64,000 nt of DNA from Porphyromonadaceae bacterium FC4 (GCA_900120395.1 LT635552.1:261377-325376), one strand, 5' to 3'. Counted from the stretch's first letter, positions 1-8,848 are shown. Notes: generated from the letters alone by a model not told the origin. A program made the numbers and translations.

Positions 1-1050
1 ATCGAGGGAGATGACGACCTGGGCTTCTCAGTCCGGCTTTTTGAGTCCTGGGGAATAGGGAAGGAAGAGGAGGACAACGGGCTCCTGATCCTCTATGTCA
101 CGGAACAACCGGGGCGTTTGGTCCGCTTCGAAGTGGGCTACGGACTCGAGGGCATACTCACGGATGCGCGCACCTCCACCCTCACCAGGCAGGTGATCGT
201 CCCGGCAATCCTCGATGGCGATGCGGCTGCAGGCTTTGGCCAAGCACTGGATCGGATCGATGACTACCTCTCGGCGGAGTACGATGGCACCGGCTTTGCC
301 CACCGAGGCTCCGCCGACTCATCGGATGATGCTCGCAGTGTGAGGCTGTTCATCATCTGCTGGCTCGGCATTAGCCTCCTGGTGGGTGTCCTGCAGAGCC
401 TGTCTCTGGCACGATTTGTGCGAAAGGAAAAGGATGGGCGCAAGCGGCTGGAGAAAAGCATGGACCTCAAGCACGGTACGCCGGCGGGTACTTTTTTGCA
501 CACAATCCTCTTCCCCATGCTCTTCGTCTACGCACCAACCGCCTCTTGGGCCAAGCGGCGACTGTTGACCGACAAGTGTCGGTGTCCCAACTGTGGAGGA
601 CAAAGGACCGTGCACACGCTCTCCTATCCTCAAAACAAATCGCTCCTCACCGCTCCACAGCAGGTCGAGGCTGGGCTCGGCTCACGCTACTTTCACGCCC
701 TCGAGTGCGAGCAGTGTGGCTATACCGACACAGTCAGCCGGGATAATTACTCCAGTGTCTTCACCACCTGTCCCCGCTGCCACACCAAGGCCTACGGACC
801 CGAGACCGGACAAGCAGGGCGCCTGACCATAGCCGGTGACTATGTACTGGAGCACTACCGCTGCCGCTACTGCGGCCATACCGGCACGAGGCGACGCCGC
901 CGCACGCAAGACAATCGCCCGATTATCATTGGTGGCGGCATAGGAGGAGGTATCGGAGGCGGTATGGGCGGTGGCTTCGGAGGAGGGAGCTTTGGCGGAG
1001 GATTTGGTGGCGGGAGCTCCGGTGGCGGTGGCTCTACGGTCCGCTTTTAG
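1..1050 (+). CDS. TPM-domain membrane protein with zinc ribbons and Gly-rich tail (5' truncated)
   Basis: The reading frame is open from the first base, so the gene begins before the window. The first ~95 codons look like the second half of a TPM (YgcG-type) domain: LFESWGIG, then NGLLILYV, then a VGYGLEG motif. A hydrophobic stretch (LFIICWLGISLLVG) should cross the membrane once. It is followed by four Cys pairs (CPNC, CEQC, CPRC, CRYC) arranged as two zinc-ribbon-like modules. The last ~40 residues are almost all Gly with a few Phe and Ser, as in many TPM proteins. TPM proteins are membrane or secreted proteins of poorly defined role; some have been linked to photosystem repair or phosphatase activity. 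No function can be assigned here. The unusual part is the pair of zinc ribbons between membrane segment and tail. Confidence 0.8.
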   Translation: MEGDDDLGFSVRLFESWGIGKEEEDNGLLILYVTEQPGRLVRFEVGYGLEGILTDARTSTLTRQVIVPAILDGDAAAGFGQALDRIDDYLSAEYDGTGFAHRGSADSSDDARSVRLFIICWLGISLLVGVLQSLSLARFVRKEKDGRKRLEKSMDLKHGTPAGTFLHTILFPMLFVYAPTASWAKRRLLTDKCRCPNCGGQRTVHTLSYPQNKSLLTAPQQVEAGLGSRYFHALECEQCGYTDTVSRDNYSSVFTTCPRCHTKAYGPETGQAGRLTIAGDYVLEHYRCRYCGHTGTRRRRRTQDNRPIIIGGGIGGGIGGGMGGGFGGGSFGGGFGGGSSGGGGSTVRF

Positions 1051-1113
1051 TCCAATCCCTTTTCGCTCAAAAGTGGAGTCTCGGCTCTCTTTTTGACGTC
1101 CCTCCTCGCCGGC

Positions 1114-2499
1114 TCAGATGGGACGGGAGTAGCCTCGGGGAGCGTCCGGGGAGTAGTGGATGTCGAAGCAGGAGGCGACGTTTCGAACAAAGGGGTGGTA
1201 CTCGGGATTCATGACCAGGGTCTCGCCCTCTACCTCCACCAAGCCGTCGCGTATCATCTCCTCCAGTCGGACGCTGTCCAGAATGGGCAGATCCGCCAGA
1301 CTTTTGAGCTCCAGACCGTAGCTCGCAGCGTGCCGGAGGGGAGCTGTGCGGTAGTTGCACATCAGATCGGTAATGAGGTCGCGCGCAAGACACTCCTCTC
1401 GGGAGAGTTTGTACCCCACATGCGTAGGGAGCTGACCTCGGTCGATGGCGCTATAGTACTCGGGTAGCGTCTTGATGTTTTGAGCATAGGCGTCGTGCAA
1501 CTGGGCGATGCCGGTAACCCCGAGACCATAGACCTGTCCGGAGATATCACGGGGGCAGTAGCCCTGAAAGTTGCGGTGCAGGCTGTGCTTCTGCAGCGCA
1601 ACGGCCAGGGGATCATCGGGGAGCACAAAGTGATCCAGCCCGATCTGCACGTACCCCGCCGCAGTCATCATGCGGGCGGCACGGTCGTACATCGCCTGCT
1701 TTACCTCAGCTGCCGGTAGACCGTACTGCTCCAGAATCTTTTGTCCCGGGTGGAGCCAAGGCACATGAGCGTACGAAAATGTGACCAGACGATCGGGGTG
1801 CATCTCCAGAGCTTGGGCGATGTTGTCCTCAAAACTCCCGACCGACTGCCCCGGAAGACCGTAGACGAAGTCGAGATTGACGCGCTTGCCAGCGTCATGG
1901 ATCGCTCCAATGACTTCGCCGACAGGGACTCGCGGCGGGATCCGCCCTGCCATCTTGAGTACATCGGTGTGGAGATCCTGCAGCCCGATACTGTAGCGGG
2001 TAAACGGCATCTCGATGAGACGATCCCAGTCTCGGTAAGTCAGGAAGCCGGGATGTACCTCGATCGCTATTTCTGCCTGTGGTGCCGGCGCAAAAGAGTC
2101 GGTGAGCATCTGTATCACCTCCCCGATGTAGTCTAAAGAGATAGCAGTAGGAGAGCCGCCGCCAAAGTGGACCTGGGTAATCGGTCGACTCGGATCCAGC
2201 AGAGGACGGACCAGATCAAACTCTCGGTGCAGGTAGTCTATGTAGGTAGCCACTGCCCCGGAGTCGCTCGGCAAGAGGATACGGTTGCACGCACAGAAGT
2301 GGCAAATGTTCTTGCAAAACGGGATGTGGATGTAAAAGGAGAGAGCGCGTGAGCCCACCCGGTTGCTCTCCAGTATGTCCCTGCGGTAGTCGTCCCCTGT
2401 GTACTTGTCGGAGAAGAGGTTGGCAGGCGGATAACTGGTGTACCTCGGCACCGGGATATTGTATTTCTTTATGACTTCGGCTCCGGTCATCGCTTTCAT
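1114..2499 (-). CDS. hemN: Oxygen-independent coproporphyrinogen III oxidase
   Basis: Radical-SAM enzyme that oxidatively decarboxylates two propionate chains of coproporphyrinogen III in anaerobic haem synthesis. The signature CxxxCxxCxC is at about residues 62-71 (PFCKNICHFCAC), preceded by YIHI and followed by the SAM-binding GGGSPT near residue 114. The length (~461 residues) and the N-terminal PRYTSYP motif are those of true HemN rather than HemW. The start is set at ATG 2499, which overlaps the miaB stop as TGATG; a GTG one codon upstream is also possible. It is the second gene of a miaB-hemN operon. Whether the organism has the rest of the haem pathway cannot be seen here; some Porphyromonas lack much of it and rely on host haem, which would fit the hmu locus in this window. 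Confidence 0.93.
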   Translation of the reverse strand: MKAMTGAEVIKKYNIPVPRYTSYPPANLFSDKYTGDDYRRDILESNRVGSRALSFYIHIPFCKNICHFCACNRILLPSDSGAVATYIDYLHREFDLVRPLLDPSRPITQVHFGGGSPTAISLDYIGEVIQMLTDSFAPAPQAEIAIEVHPGFLTYRDWDRLIEMPFTRYSIGLQDLHTDVLKMAGRIPPRVPVGEVIGAIHDAGKRVNLDFVYGLPGQSVGSFEDNIAQALEMHPDRLVTFSYAHVPWLHPGQKILEQYGLPAAEVKQAMYDRAARMMTAAGYVQIGLDHFVLPDDPLAVALQKHSLHRNFQGYCPRDISGQVYGLGVTGIAQLHDAYAQNIKTLPEYYSAIDRGQLPTHVGYKLSREECLARDLITDLMCNYRTAPLRHAASYGLELKSLADLPILDSVRLEEMIRDGLVEVEGETLVMNPEYHPFVRNVASCFDIHYSPDAPRGYSRPI

Positions 2500-3845
2500 C
2501 ACTTATCTACGGTGTGCCCAATGAGGGTCGCCGAGGAGACCTCGTCCACCTGTGCCCGGACAAAGTCGCCGATGCGGTGCTCTTTTTTGTCAAAGACCAA
2601 CACCTTGTTTTGCTGCGTCCGTCCGAAGTACTGCTCCCGGGATTTCTTTGAGAAGCCCTCAATCAGCACCTCAAAAGTCTTGCCAACGTCTCTCCTGTTG
2701 CTCTCCTCAGAGAGTTTTTGCTGCAGGTCGATCATTCTCTGGAGTCGCTCCAGCTTGACTTCCTCGGGAACATCGTCCGGGTACTTACGGGCGGCGTAGG
2801 TACCGGGGCGCTCAGAGTATTTGAAAAGGAAGGAGTTGTCAAAGCCAACCTCCTCCATCAGCGAGAGCGTCTGGCGGAAGTCCTCCTCGGTCTCTCCCGA
2901 GAAGCCGCAGAAGATATCGGTACTGATACCACAGTCGGGGATGAGCTCACGCACCTTGGCGATACGGTTGAGGTACCACTCACGGGTATAGCCTCGCTTC
3001 ATCCTCTTGAGCACAGCGTTGGAGCCGCTCTGCACCGGCAGGTGGATATGACTACAGATATTGGGGTAGCGCGCCATCATCTCTATCGACTCATCGGTCA
3101 TCTCCATCGGATGCGGGCTGGTGTATCGGATACGCATGCCCGGTGCTTCGGTAGCTACCAGCTCGAGAAGACGGGCAAAGTCGGTACGCTCACCGGTCAC
3201 AGGATCTTGGTAGCGGTAGCCGTTGACAGTCTGTCCCAGGAGGGTCACCTCGCGGTAACCCAGGTCTCTCATGTGCCGCAACTCCGAGAGGATGCTCTCC
3301 ACCTCTCGGCTTCGCTCACGCCCTCGAGTGTAGGGAACGATGCAGTAGGAGCAAAACTTATTGCACCCCCTCATGATGGATAGGTAGCCCGATATATGTA
3401 GTCCCTCAAGCTTGAGGGGGATGACACCCTTGTAAGTCTCATCCTTGGAGAGGGTGACGTTGAGCGCTTTTTCGCCCTGCTCAGCAGCAGCGACCAGAGC
3501 CGGTAGGTCTAGGTAAGCATCCGGTCCTGCGACCAGATCCGCCGCATGCTCCGTGAGGAGACGCTCCCGCACCCGCTCCGCCATACAGCCCAGGACCCCG
3601 ATGATGAGGTGGGGATTGTGCCGCTTGCGGTGGGCGTCGAGCTGGCTGAGACGGTTGATGATCTTGTGCTCGGCGTTTTCTCGCACCGAGCAAGTATTGA
3701 GAAAGACAGCATCTGCCTTATCGAGATCAGAGGTAGGCGTGTAGCCGGCAGTCTGCATCACGGCATAGACCACCTCAGAGTCTGCCACATTCATCTGGCA
3801 GCCGTAGGTCTCTAGGTACAGTAGCTTATCGGAAGATTCGGGCAT
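2499..3845 (-). CDS. miaB: tRNA-2-methylthio-N6-dimethylallyladenosine synthase
   Basis: MiaB methylthiolates isopentenyl-adenosine 37 of tRNAs that read UNN codons, using two 4Fe-4S clusters. All three domains are visible: the N-terminal UPF0004 domain with Cys16, Cys52 and Cys87; the radical-SAM domain with CNKFCSYC (Cys161, 165, 168); and a C-terminal TRAM domain from about residue 380. The length of 448 is normal. It is the first gene of the leftward pair with hemN, whose start overlaps its stop. A -7 box (TACTTTTG on the minus strand) lies 54 bases upstream, face to face with the promoter of the rightward gene at 3970. Confidence 0.96.
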   Translation of the reverse strand: MPESSDKLLYLETYGCQMNVADSEVVYAVMQTAGYTPTSDLDKADAVFLNTCSVRENAEHKIINRLSQLDAHRKRHNPHLIIGVLGCMAERVRERLLTEHAADLVAGPDAYLDLPALVAAAEQGEKALNVTLSKDETYKGVIPLKLEGLHISGYLSIMRGCNKFCSYCIVPYTRGRERSREVESILSELRHMRDLGYREVTLLGQTVNGYRYQDPVTGERTDFARLLELVATEAPGMRIRYTSPHPMEMTDESIEMMARYPNICSHIHLPVQSGSNAVLKRMKRGYTREWYLNRIAKVRELIPDCGISTDIFCGFSGETEEDFRQTLSLMEEVGFDNSFLFKYSERPGTYAARKYPDDVPEEVKLERLQRMIDLQQKLSEESNRRDVGKTFEVLIEGFSKKSREQYFGRTQQNKVLVFDKKEHRIGDFVRAQVDEVSSATLIGHTVDK

Positions 3846-3861
3846 ATTGAGCTCAAAAAAA

Positions 3862-3893
3862 TTTGGCAGAGAATAAGTTATTACTTACTTTTG
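3862..3893 (+). promoter_or_regulatory. Promoter for the 3970-5900 gene pair
   Basis: TTTG at 3862-3865, a 20-base spacer, then TACTTTTG at 3886-3893. This matches the Bacteroidota consensus TTTG-N19-21-TAnnTTTG. The start of transcription would lie near 3898-3900, giving a leader of about 70 bases. Confidence 0.7.
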
Positions 3894-3898
3894 GAGTA

Positions 3899-3906
3899 CA
3901 AAAGTA
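3899..3906 (-). promoter_or_regulatory. -7 element for miaB-hemN
   Basis: On the minus strand this reads TACTTTTG, a perfect TAnnTTTG. No good TTTG lies at the expected -33 distance. With the rightward -7 box it forms a perfect inverted repeat (3886-3906) with a 5-base centre. Confidence 0.6.
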
Positions 3907-3969
3907 CCAAAACTAAAGGAGAAGACCATTTGGGTCTCCGCCCACGGACGTTCGTACATCAGTACATAT

Positions 3970-4374
3970 ATGAGGCTATTTACTATTTTGATGCTCCTGG
4001 GTGGCTACTATGTATTGCGCAAGTTTGCAGAAGGGCTCAAGACCTTTGAGCAAGAGCGACCTAACCCCGATCTACAAGTACCACCACCCGAGACCGACGA
4101 ACCCGATCGCTCACACCGTGCCGGTCGAATAGAGACTGGCACCCTCCCTGTCTACGAAGAGGGGGTGTGTGCGTTCAGAGAATATGAGCGGACCCCTCTG
4201 AAGCCCCGAATCAAAGACCTACACCACGACGACAAAGTGGAGCTGGAGCACCTAGACGACCCGGACCACGGGGGCACCCTAAATGTGCTTGATCTCTCCG
4301 AAGACACCACGCAACGAATCAGGGAACTACGACGAGCCGTGGTGATGAAAGAAGTGTTGGAAAGGAAGTTTTAA
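3970..4374 (+). CDS. Small membrane-anchored protein of unknown function
   Basis: A 134-residue protein not recognised as any family. The first ~17 residues (LFTILMLLGGYYVL) form an uncleaved membrane anchor or signal anchor; the rest is hydrophilic, rich in Asp, Glu, Arg and Pro, with a PPPETDEPD stretch near residue 38 and a charged helical C-terminus. There is no lipobox and no metal-binding motif. It follows a consensus promoter and is 32 bases upstream of the CoA-transferase gene, so the two are probably transcribed together. That link does not reveal its function. Confidence 0.7.
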   Translation: MRLFTILMLLGGYYVLRKFAEGLKTFEQERPNPDLQVPPPETDEPDRSHRAGRIETGTLPVYEEGVCAFREYERTPLKPRIKDLHHDDKVELEHLDDPDHGGTLNVLDLSEDTTQRIRELRRAVVMKEVLERKF

Positions 4375-4406
4375 CGATACACAATCAAATAATATTACGA
4401 AATAAC

Positions 4407-5900
4407 ATGGCGCTAAGATTTATCTCTGCCGAAGAGGCCGTGACGTATATCCACAATGGCGATCACGTCGGCTTTAGTGGCTTCACCCATGCCGGAGTAC
4501 CAAAGGTAATACCGGGAGCAATTGCCCGACACGCTCAGAAAGAACACGAAGCAGGGCGACCCTACCAGATCAGCATGTTCACCGGAGCCAGCACCGGCGA
4601 CCGCACAGATGGAGAGCTCGCACGAGCCAAGGCCATCCGATTCAGGACCCCCTATCAGACAAATAAAGACCTCCGCAGCCTCATCAACTCCGGCGGTACC
4701 AACTACGTCGACCTCCACCTTTCCACTATGGCTCAGGATCTAAGGTACGGCTTTTATGGCAAGCTCGACGTCGCCATCGTAGAGGCATCCGACATCACGG
4801 ACGATGGCGAGATCGTCCCCACCTCTGCCGTAGGCATACTTCCCACCATATGCCGCCTGGCTGACCGCATCATAGTGGAGCTCAATGAGTGCTACCCGGC
4901 ATCGATACGAGGGATCCACGACATCATGGAGCTTCAGGATCCCCCTCACCGTGGCGCCATCAACATCACCCATGTGCACGACCGCATCGGCAAAGACTGC
5001 GTGAAGGTCGACCCCTCCAAGATCGTAGGTGTGGTGAAGACAGCAGCACCCAACGACGACTCAAAGTTCACCCCCGTAGACGATGTCACCCGTGCGATTG
5101 GCGAAAACGTGGCACAGTTCTTTGTAGCGGAGATGAAAGCCGGACGCATCCCCAAGACGTTCCTCCCCATCCAGAGCGGCGTAGGCAACGTAGCAAATGC
5201 GGTACTCGGAGCGATGGGCAGCAACGACCACATCCCTCCCTTTGAGATCTACACCGAAGTGATCCAAGACTCCGTCCTCGACCTCATGCGCAGCGGCAAG
5301 ACGACGTTCACCAGCGGCTGCTCACTCACCGTATCCCGCGGAGCGATGGAGGACTTTTATCGCGACCTGGACTTCTTCCGCGACAAGCTCATACTACGCC
5401 CCTCCGAGATCTCCAATAACCCCGAGGTCATCCGCCGACTCGGCGTCATCGCCATCAACACCGCCATCGAGGCAGACATCTATGGCAACATCAACTCCAC
5501 CCACCTCTACGGCACCCGCATGATGAACGGCATCGGAGGGTCAGGAGACTTCACCCGCGCGGCGTACATCTCCATATTCACCACCGCTTCGACAGCCAAG
5601 GATGGAGACATCAGCAGCTTTGTACCGATGGTGTCCCACGTCGACCACACCGAGCACTCCGTGAAGGTGATCGTCTCCGAGTACGGTATTGCTGACCTAC
5701 GTGGCAAAGCACCCAAGCAGCGCGCAGAGGAGATCATCAACAACGTGGTCCACCCCGACTACCGTGATGCCCTCAGGGATTACCTAAAAGGCTGCAACAT
5801 GGGACAGACACCGATGAACCTCAATACGTGCCACAACATGCACCGAGCCTTCATAGAGACCGGCTCCATGAAAAACGCACACTTCGATCCCGAGAAGTAG
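4407..5900 (+). CDS. Acetyl-CoA hydrolase/CoA-transferase family protein
   Basis: Class I CoA-transferase of the Cat1/succinyl-CoA:acetate type, 497 residues. The glycine-rich GVGNVANAV is at about 258-266 and the catalytic Glu is predicted at residue 284 in YTEVIQDS. These enzymes form a glutamyl-CoA intermediate and move CoA between acyl-CoA and a short carboxylate such as acetate. P. gingivalis has several paralogues used in butyrate and propionate formation, so a role in amino-acid fermentation is likely; the actual substrate (succinyl, butyryl or propionyl) cannot be read from sequence. It ends at a strong hairpin shared with the convergent gene. Confidence 0.9.
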   Translation: MALRFISAEEAVTYIHNGDHVGFSGFTHAGVPKVIPGAIARHAQKEHEAGRPYQISMFTGASTGDRTDGELARAKAIRFRTPYQTNKDLRSLINSGGTNYVDLHLSTMAQDLRYGFYGKLDVAIVEASDITDDGEIVPTSAVGILPTICRLADRIIVELNECYPASIRGIHDIMELQDPPHRGAINITHVHDRIGKDCVKVDPSKIVGVVKTAAPNDDSKFTPVDDVTRAIGENVAQFFVAEMKAGRIPKTFLPIQSGVGNVANAVLGAMGSNDHIPPFEIYTEVIQDSVLDLMRSGKTTFTSGCSLTVSRGAMEDFYRDLDFFRDKLILRPSEISNNPEVIRRLGVIAINTAIEADIYGNINSTHLYGTRMMNGIGGSGDFTRAAYISIFTTASTAKDGDISSFVPMVSHVDHTEHSVKVIVSEYGIADLRGKAPKQRAEEIINNVVHPDYRDALRDYLKGCNMGQTPMNLNTCHNMHRAFIETGSMKNAHFDPEK

Positions 5901-5922
5901 TCCGACATCGGCAAAAAAGACC

Positions 5923-5958
5923 GTTCGCAGCGAGAGGCTCAGTCCACTCGCTGCGAAC
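5923..5958 (-). terminator. Hairpin terminator between convergent genes
   Basis: A 12-bp perfect stem (GTTCGCAGCGAG with its complement) around a 12-base loop. On the minus strand it is followed by TCTTTTTTG, so it best serves the leftward sulfatase gene; on the plus strand the T-run is weak. Confidence 0.65.
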
Positions 5959-6008
5959 ACTTGTTTAGATCCGGATCATCCCTCCCGAAAGAGTCACCCC
6001 TTCTGCAC

Positions 6009-8003
6009 TCAGCGACGAGGGCGCACATCCTTGATGGAGAAAGAAGTCTTGAAGACCCTGTGGTTATAGTCCTGTGCTATCGCCTTGAGCAGCTGCACGT
6101 AGTGCTTCTGCACCTCTTCGGAGGGCAGCGCTGCATGCTCCTTCTCTGTCTGGAGGTAAGGTACAGGAGCCTCCACACGTATTGCACCATAGGGGGTCAT
6201 GGTCACCGTCACCTCCTTAGCAAAGAGCAGGTATTGGTTGTAGAAAAAGTTGAGCCCGATGTGCTCCGCATTCGGGTCTAGGATATTGCTCCCATAGCTC
6301 AGTACCGGCTCTTCGATTCCGAGCAGGTAGAGCAGCGTCGGCAAGATGTCTGTATGTTGCGCCACATAGTCATCGATTTCCCCTTTCAGCTTACCTTGAG
6401 GGTCAAAGAAAGCAATCGGTACTGCCGCATGTCCGGCAAGGTTCTCGTATGCCGGGTGATCACTCAGATTGGTATGATCAGCGGTCAGGACAAAGAGTGT
6501 ATTGGGGTACCACGGTTCATCCTTGACCCGATCAAAAAACCGCCGGAGTGCCAGGTCGGCATACTGAGCCGTCTCATGTATCGGTAGCGTTCCCTTTCTC
6601 AGCTTTCCCACGTACTGCGGAGGAAGCTTGAAAGGATGGTGATTGGATAGCGAAAAGAAGAGTGCCCCAAACGGCTCCTGCAGGTGATTCATATCCTCAG
6701 CCATGGCAGTCATGAAGGGCAGGTCATGTATTCCGTTCCACCCATTTATCCTATCCTCCGGTCGATCTTCATGGGTGGCAAGGTAGTCCTCCGCAGTGTA
6801 CTGCTCCTCCACGCCCAGCTTCTGCAAAAATGGGAAAAAGCCCATCGCTCCCGCCTCATCACCGTGGTAAAACTTGAGCTCGTACCCGCTATCCCTCAGC
6901 GAACACGGCAGTCCGGTATCAAAGGTATCAAAGTGGCGGTAGTTATCCATCCTATAGTTTTTATCGTTGAACGTACCACCAAAAGAAGGGAGAGAGACAA
7001 AGATGGAGGGAAAGGACTCCACCGACCGCTTGCCCGTCGCAAAACCATATCGGGCAGAGAGAGACTCCGAGCAGAGAGAGTCCAAGAACGGCGTATAGCT
7101 CACATAGTCCTCAATCTTGCGATTGAAAAAACCGGTGTACTCCCTCCCCATACTCTCGAGGAGCAGGACCACCACGTTGCGCCCCTTCATGGAGCCAAAG
7201 AGTGTATCCCCTTCAGCCAGAGGGGCTGCCCGGTAGTAGGGACTAAAGATCCTAGAGAGCGCCTCCTCGTCGTAGAAGTCAAACTCCTGACGTGTCATAG
7301 ACTTCTTTATCAGTGACACAGGAGTGTTTTGTACGATAGGCATCTGATGATAGTCCGACGTGTAGCGCGCAAAGTCAGGTATACACACCGGCTCCCCTTT
7401 GAAGTCCCAGCGTCCGCGCATGCTAAAGAAAAGGAAAACCACCAGTACGACCGAGCATACCGCATTCGTCAAACGGCCTACCGATGGCTTACCGCTGCGC
7501 TCAAGGCGCACCAGCCTGTACCCCAAGACTCCAAGGATCATCAGGGCAATAAACGCCAGAGTCAGCGGCCAAAAGTCGACCATGAACTCCCGATAAAACC
7601 CGACTGCGCTCTTTCCCTCAAACTCGCTAAATACTTCGCTATTGACCCTTCTCAGCACGAATGGGAAGTAGCCGGTGTCCGAGACATTCAGAAACGCAAA
7701 GAGGGTGTAGGGAACAAAGTACGCTGCATGCCGCACTCCACGATACCATCGGCTCATCTCCACTCTTGCCGGCAGGTAGGCACCCACCAACATCATCAGG
7801 TAGTAGAGCAAAAAGCCATAGCCGATAGCGACCATATCCAGGACATACCCACCCTGCATGAGGCGGAGCAACTGCCCGGTCCCAACTTCGGGGAAAAAGC
7901 TTTGGTTATAAAAGAAATAAAGCAAGCGTCCCGCCTGCATCATAAGGTTAGCCAGCAGGGTATGCCAGATGATGACATACCAGCGATTATTTGTACTGAT
8001 CAT
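6009..8003 (-). CDS. LTA-synthase-like membrane sulfatase/phosphoglycerol transferase
   Basis: About 664 residues. The first ~200 hold five or so membrane helices; the rest is a periplasmic alkaline-phosphatase-superfamily domain of the LTA synthase/sulfatase type. Visible motifs are VVLLLESMG (first metal site), GKRSVESFPS (region of the catalytic Ser/Thr), HHPF, and TADHTN with the DH metal ligands. In Gram-negatives such proteins transfer phosphoglycerol or phosphoethanolamine to lipids or glycans; the substrate is unknown here. The start is placed at ATG 8003 (MISTNN); an in-frame ATG at 8021 is possible. It is a single-gene unit, with a -7 box at 8075-8082. Confidence 0.85.
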   Translation of the reverse strand: MISTNNRWYVIIWHTLLANLMMQAGRLLYFFYNQSFFPEVGTGQLLRLMQGGYVLDMVAIGYGFLLYYLMMLVGAYLPARVEMSRWYRGVRHAAYFVPYTLFAFLNVSDTGYFPFVLRRVNSEVFSEFEGKSAVGFYREFMVDFWPLTLAFIALMILGVLGYRLVRLERSGKPSVGRLTNAVCSVVLVVFLFFSMRGRWDFKGEPVCIPDFARYTSDYHQMPIVQNTPVSLIKKSMTRQEFDFYDEEALSRIFSPYYRAAPLAEGDTLFGSMKGRNVVVLLLESMGREYTGFFNRKIEDYVSYTPFLDSLCSESLSARYGFATGKRSVESFPSIFVSLPSFGGTFNDKNYRMDNYRHFDTFDTGLPCSLRDSGYELKFYHGDEAGAMGFFPFLQKLGVEEQYTAEDYLATHEDRPEDRINGWNGIHDLPFMTAMAEDMNHLQEPFGALFFSLSNHHPFKLPPQYVGKLRKGTLPIHETAQYADLALRRFFDRVKDEPWYPNTLFVLTADHTNLSDHPAYENLAGHAAVPIAFFDPQGKLKGEIDDYVAQHTDILPTLLYLLGIEEPVLSYGSNILDPNAEHIGLNFFYNQYLLFAKEVTVTMTPYGAIRVEAPVPYLQTEKEHAALPSEEVQKHYVQLLKAIAQDYNHRVFKTSFSIKDVRPRR

Positions 8004-8074
8004 AAAAATATACCCTTCCACCGATATTATTAGGTAGTCCGGTACTACGATTGGTCATTGTGTTACAGCGCAGG

Positions 8075-8082
8075 CAAAGGTA
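8075..8082 (-). promoter_or_regulatory. -7 element for the LTA-synthase-like gene
   Basis: Minus strand TACCTTTG matches TAnnTTTG, about 70 bases upstream of the start codon. No clear -33 TTTG. Confidence 0.5.
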
Positions 8083-8117
8083 CAAAAATCACTCCATTCC
8101 CGGACACTCCGACCCTA

Positions 8118-8318
8118 TGGCGACCCCTGGCGGGTCGGGGGGGGTGGTGAAGCAGATGGGGGATGCCGACCCCGCTAGGGGTCGCTTGTTCCTAGCCCGG
8201 GTGTCGAGGTGCGCAGCACCGAAGACCCCGGGGAAAGGCAACCGATCCCCCATCCCCACGACCCCGCTAGGGGTCGCCAACCACCGAGACCCTAAGGCAC
8301 CCCTGGCGGGGTGCTGCC
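8118..8318. repeat. GC-rich palindromic repeat cluster (G family)
   Basis: One full element at about 8163-8280: a GACCCC/GGGGTC hairpin, a middle block with stem GGTGC-gca-GCACC, then CCCCGGGG and another CGACCCC/GGGGTCG hairpin. A partial copy precedes it (8118-8138) and a half hairpin in reverse orientation follows (CACCCC/GGGGTG, near 8300). The same block recurs near 20.0, 30.9-31.3, 46.7-47.2 and 54.1-54.3 kb. It lies between the divergent sulfatase and DivIC-like genes; no plausible gene is seen here, although the repeat happens to be open in several frames. Confidence 0.8.
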
Positions 8319-8375
8319 GATCAACGCCTGTCCAATGAGGAGCGGATATTAAAAGGGGTGAACCGGACGGGGCAT

Positions 8376-8627
8376 TGACCCCGACGCACGTCGGGGTCGG
8401 AGGGCAATAGCCCAGGGTCAGAGCTCCTTTGGAGCTCTGACCCTGGGAAGAAGACGCATCATCACTTCCGACTCCGACGAACGTTGGAGTCGCACCCTTG
8501 GATTGCTGCTGTACGACCCCGACGTTCGTCGGGGTCGGGGTGTGTAAGGTCGGATCGGTCACCCCGGGTCAGATGCTCCTTTGGAGCTCTGACCCGGGGC
8601 TAAATTGTACGACCCCGCCAGGGGTCG
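8376..8627. repeat. Composite palindromic repeat, modules A then B
   Basis: Module A (8376-8493): GACCCCGACG hairpin, then a long palindrome CCCAGGGTCAG...CTGACCCTGGG, then a GACTCCGACG...GGAGTC hairpin. Module B (8512-8627): CGACCCCGACG hairpin, then CCCCGGGTCAG...CTGACCCGGGG, then CGACCCC-gcca-GGGGTCG. Both modules recur at 37457-37733 in the opposite order. The stems differ between copies at paired positions. Confidence 0.8.
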
Positions 8628-8660
8628 CCAAACGATCGGCTCGGAGGGGGCGAAAAATTG

Positions 8661-8743
8661 GACGGATAGTAGCGAAATGTTTCCAGTAGGAAAGAAAACG
8701 ATTTGACGGATAGTAGCGATCTGTTTCCTACTGGAAACTTTTT
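8661..8743 (+). repeat. Doublet hairpin repeat, copy 1
   Basis: Two tandem units of about 40 bases, each GACGGATAGTAGC followed by a TTTCC....GGAAA hairpin; the second hairpin is followed by a T-run (CTTTTTGCC). An A-run on the left pairs with this T-run. In the second unit the loop reads TACT instead of the usual AGTA, as if the hairpin had been inverted. Confidence 0.85.
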
Positions 8744-8840
8744 GCCCTCACCGATCGCCCCTAGGGCGACCCCTGCGAGGTCGTCATAGAGGTAAACAAC
8801 AGGTATCGGGTCAGGGGCTGAGTACTAAGTAAAAAATGGG

Positions 8841-8848
8841 TAACTTTG
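8841..8848 (+). promoter_or_regulatory. -7 element for the DivIC-like operon
   Basis: TAACTTTG, a match to TAnnTTTG, 45 bases before the ATG at 8893. No TTTG at -33. It would drive the 11-gene run. Confidence 0.5.

Noticed and set aside
8051-8562. Long open frames on both strands in the GC-rich repeats (also 30788-31403, 46480-47266, 54124-54581)
   Set aside because: They follow the palindromic repeats, give the same low-complexity peptides in several frames, and have no start context or family match. They are by-products of the repeats.
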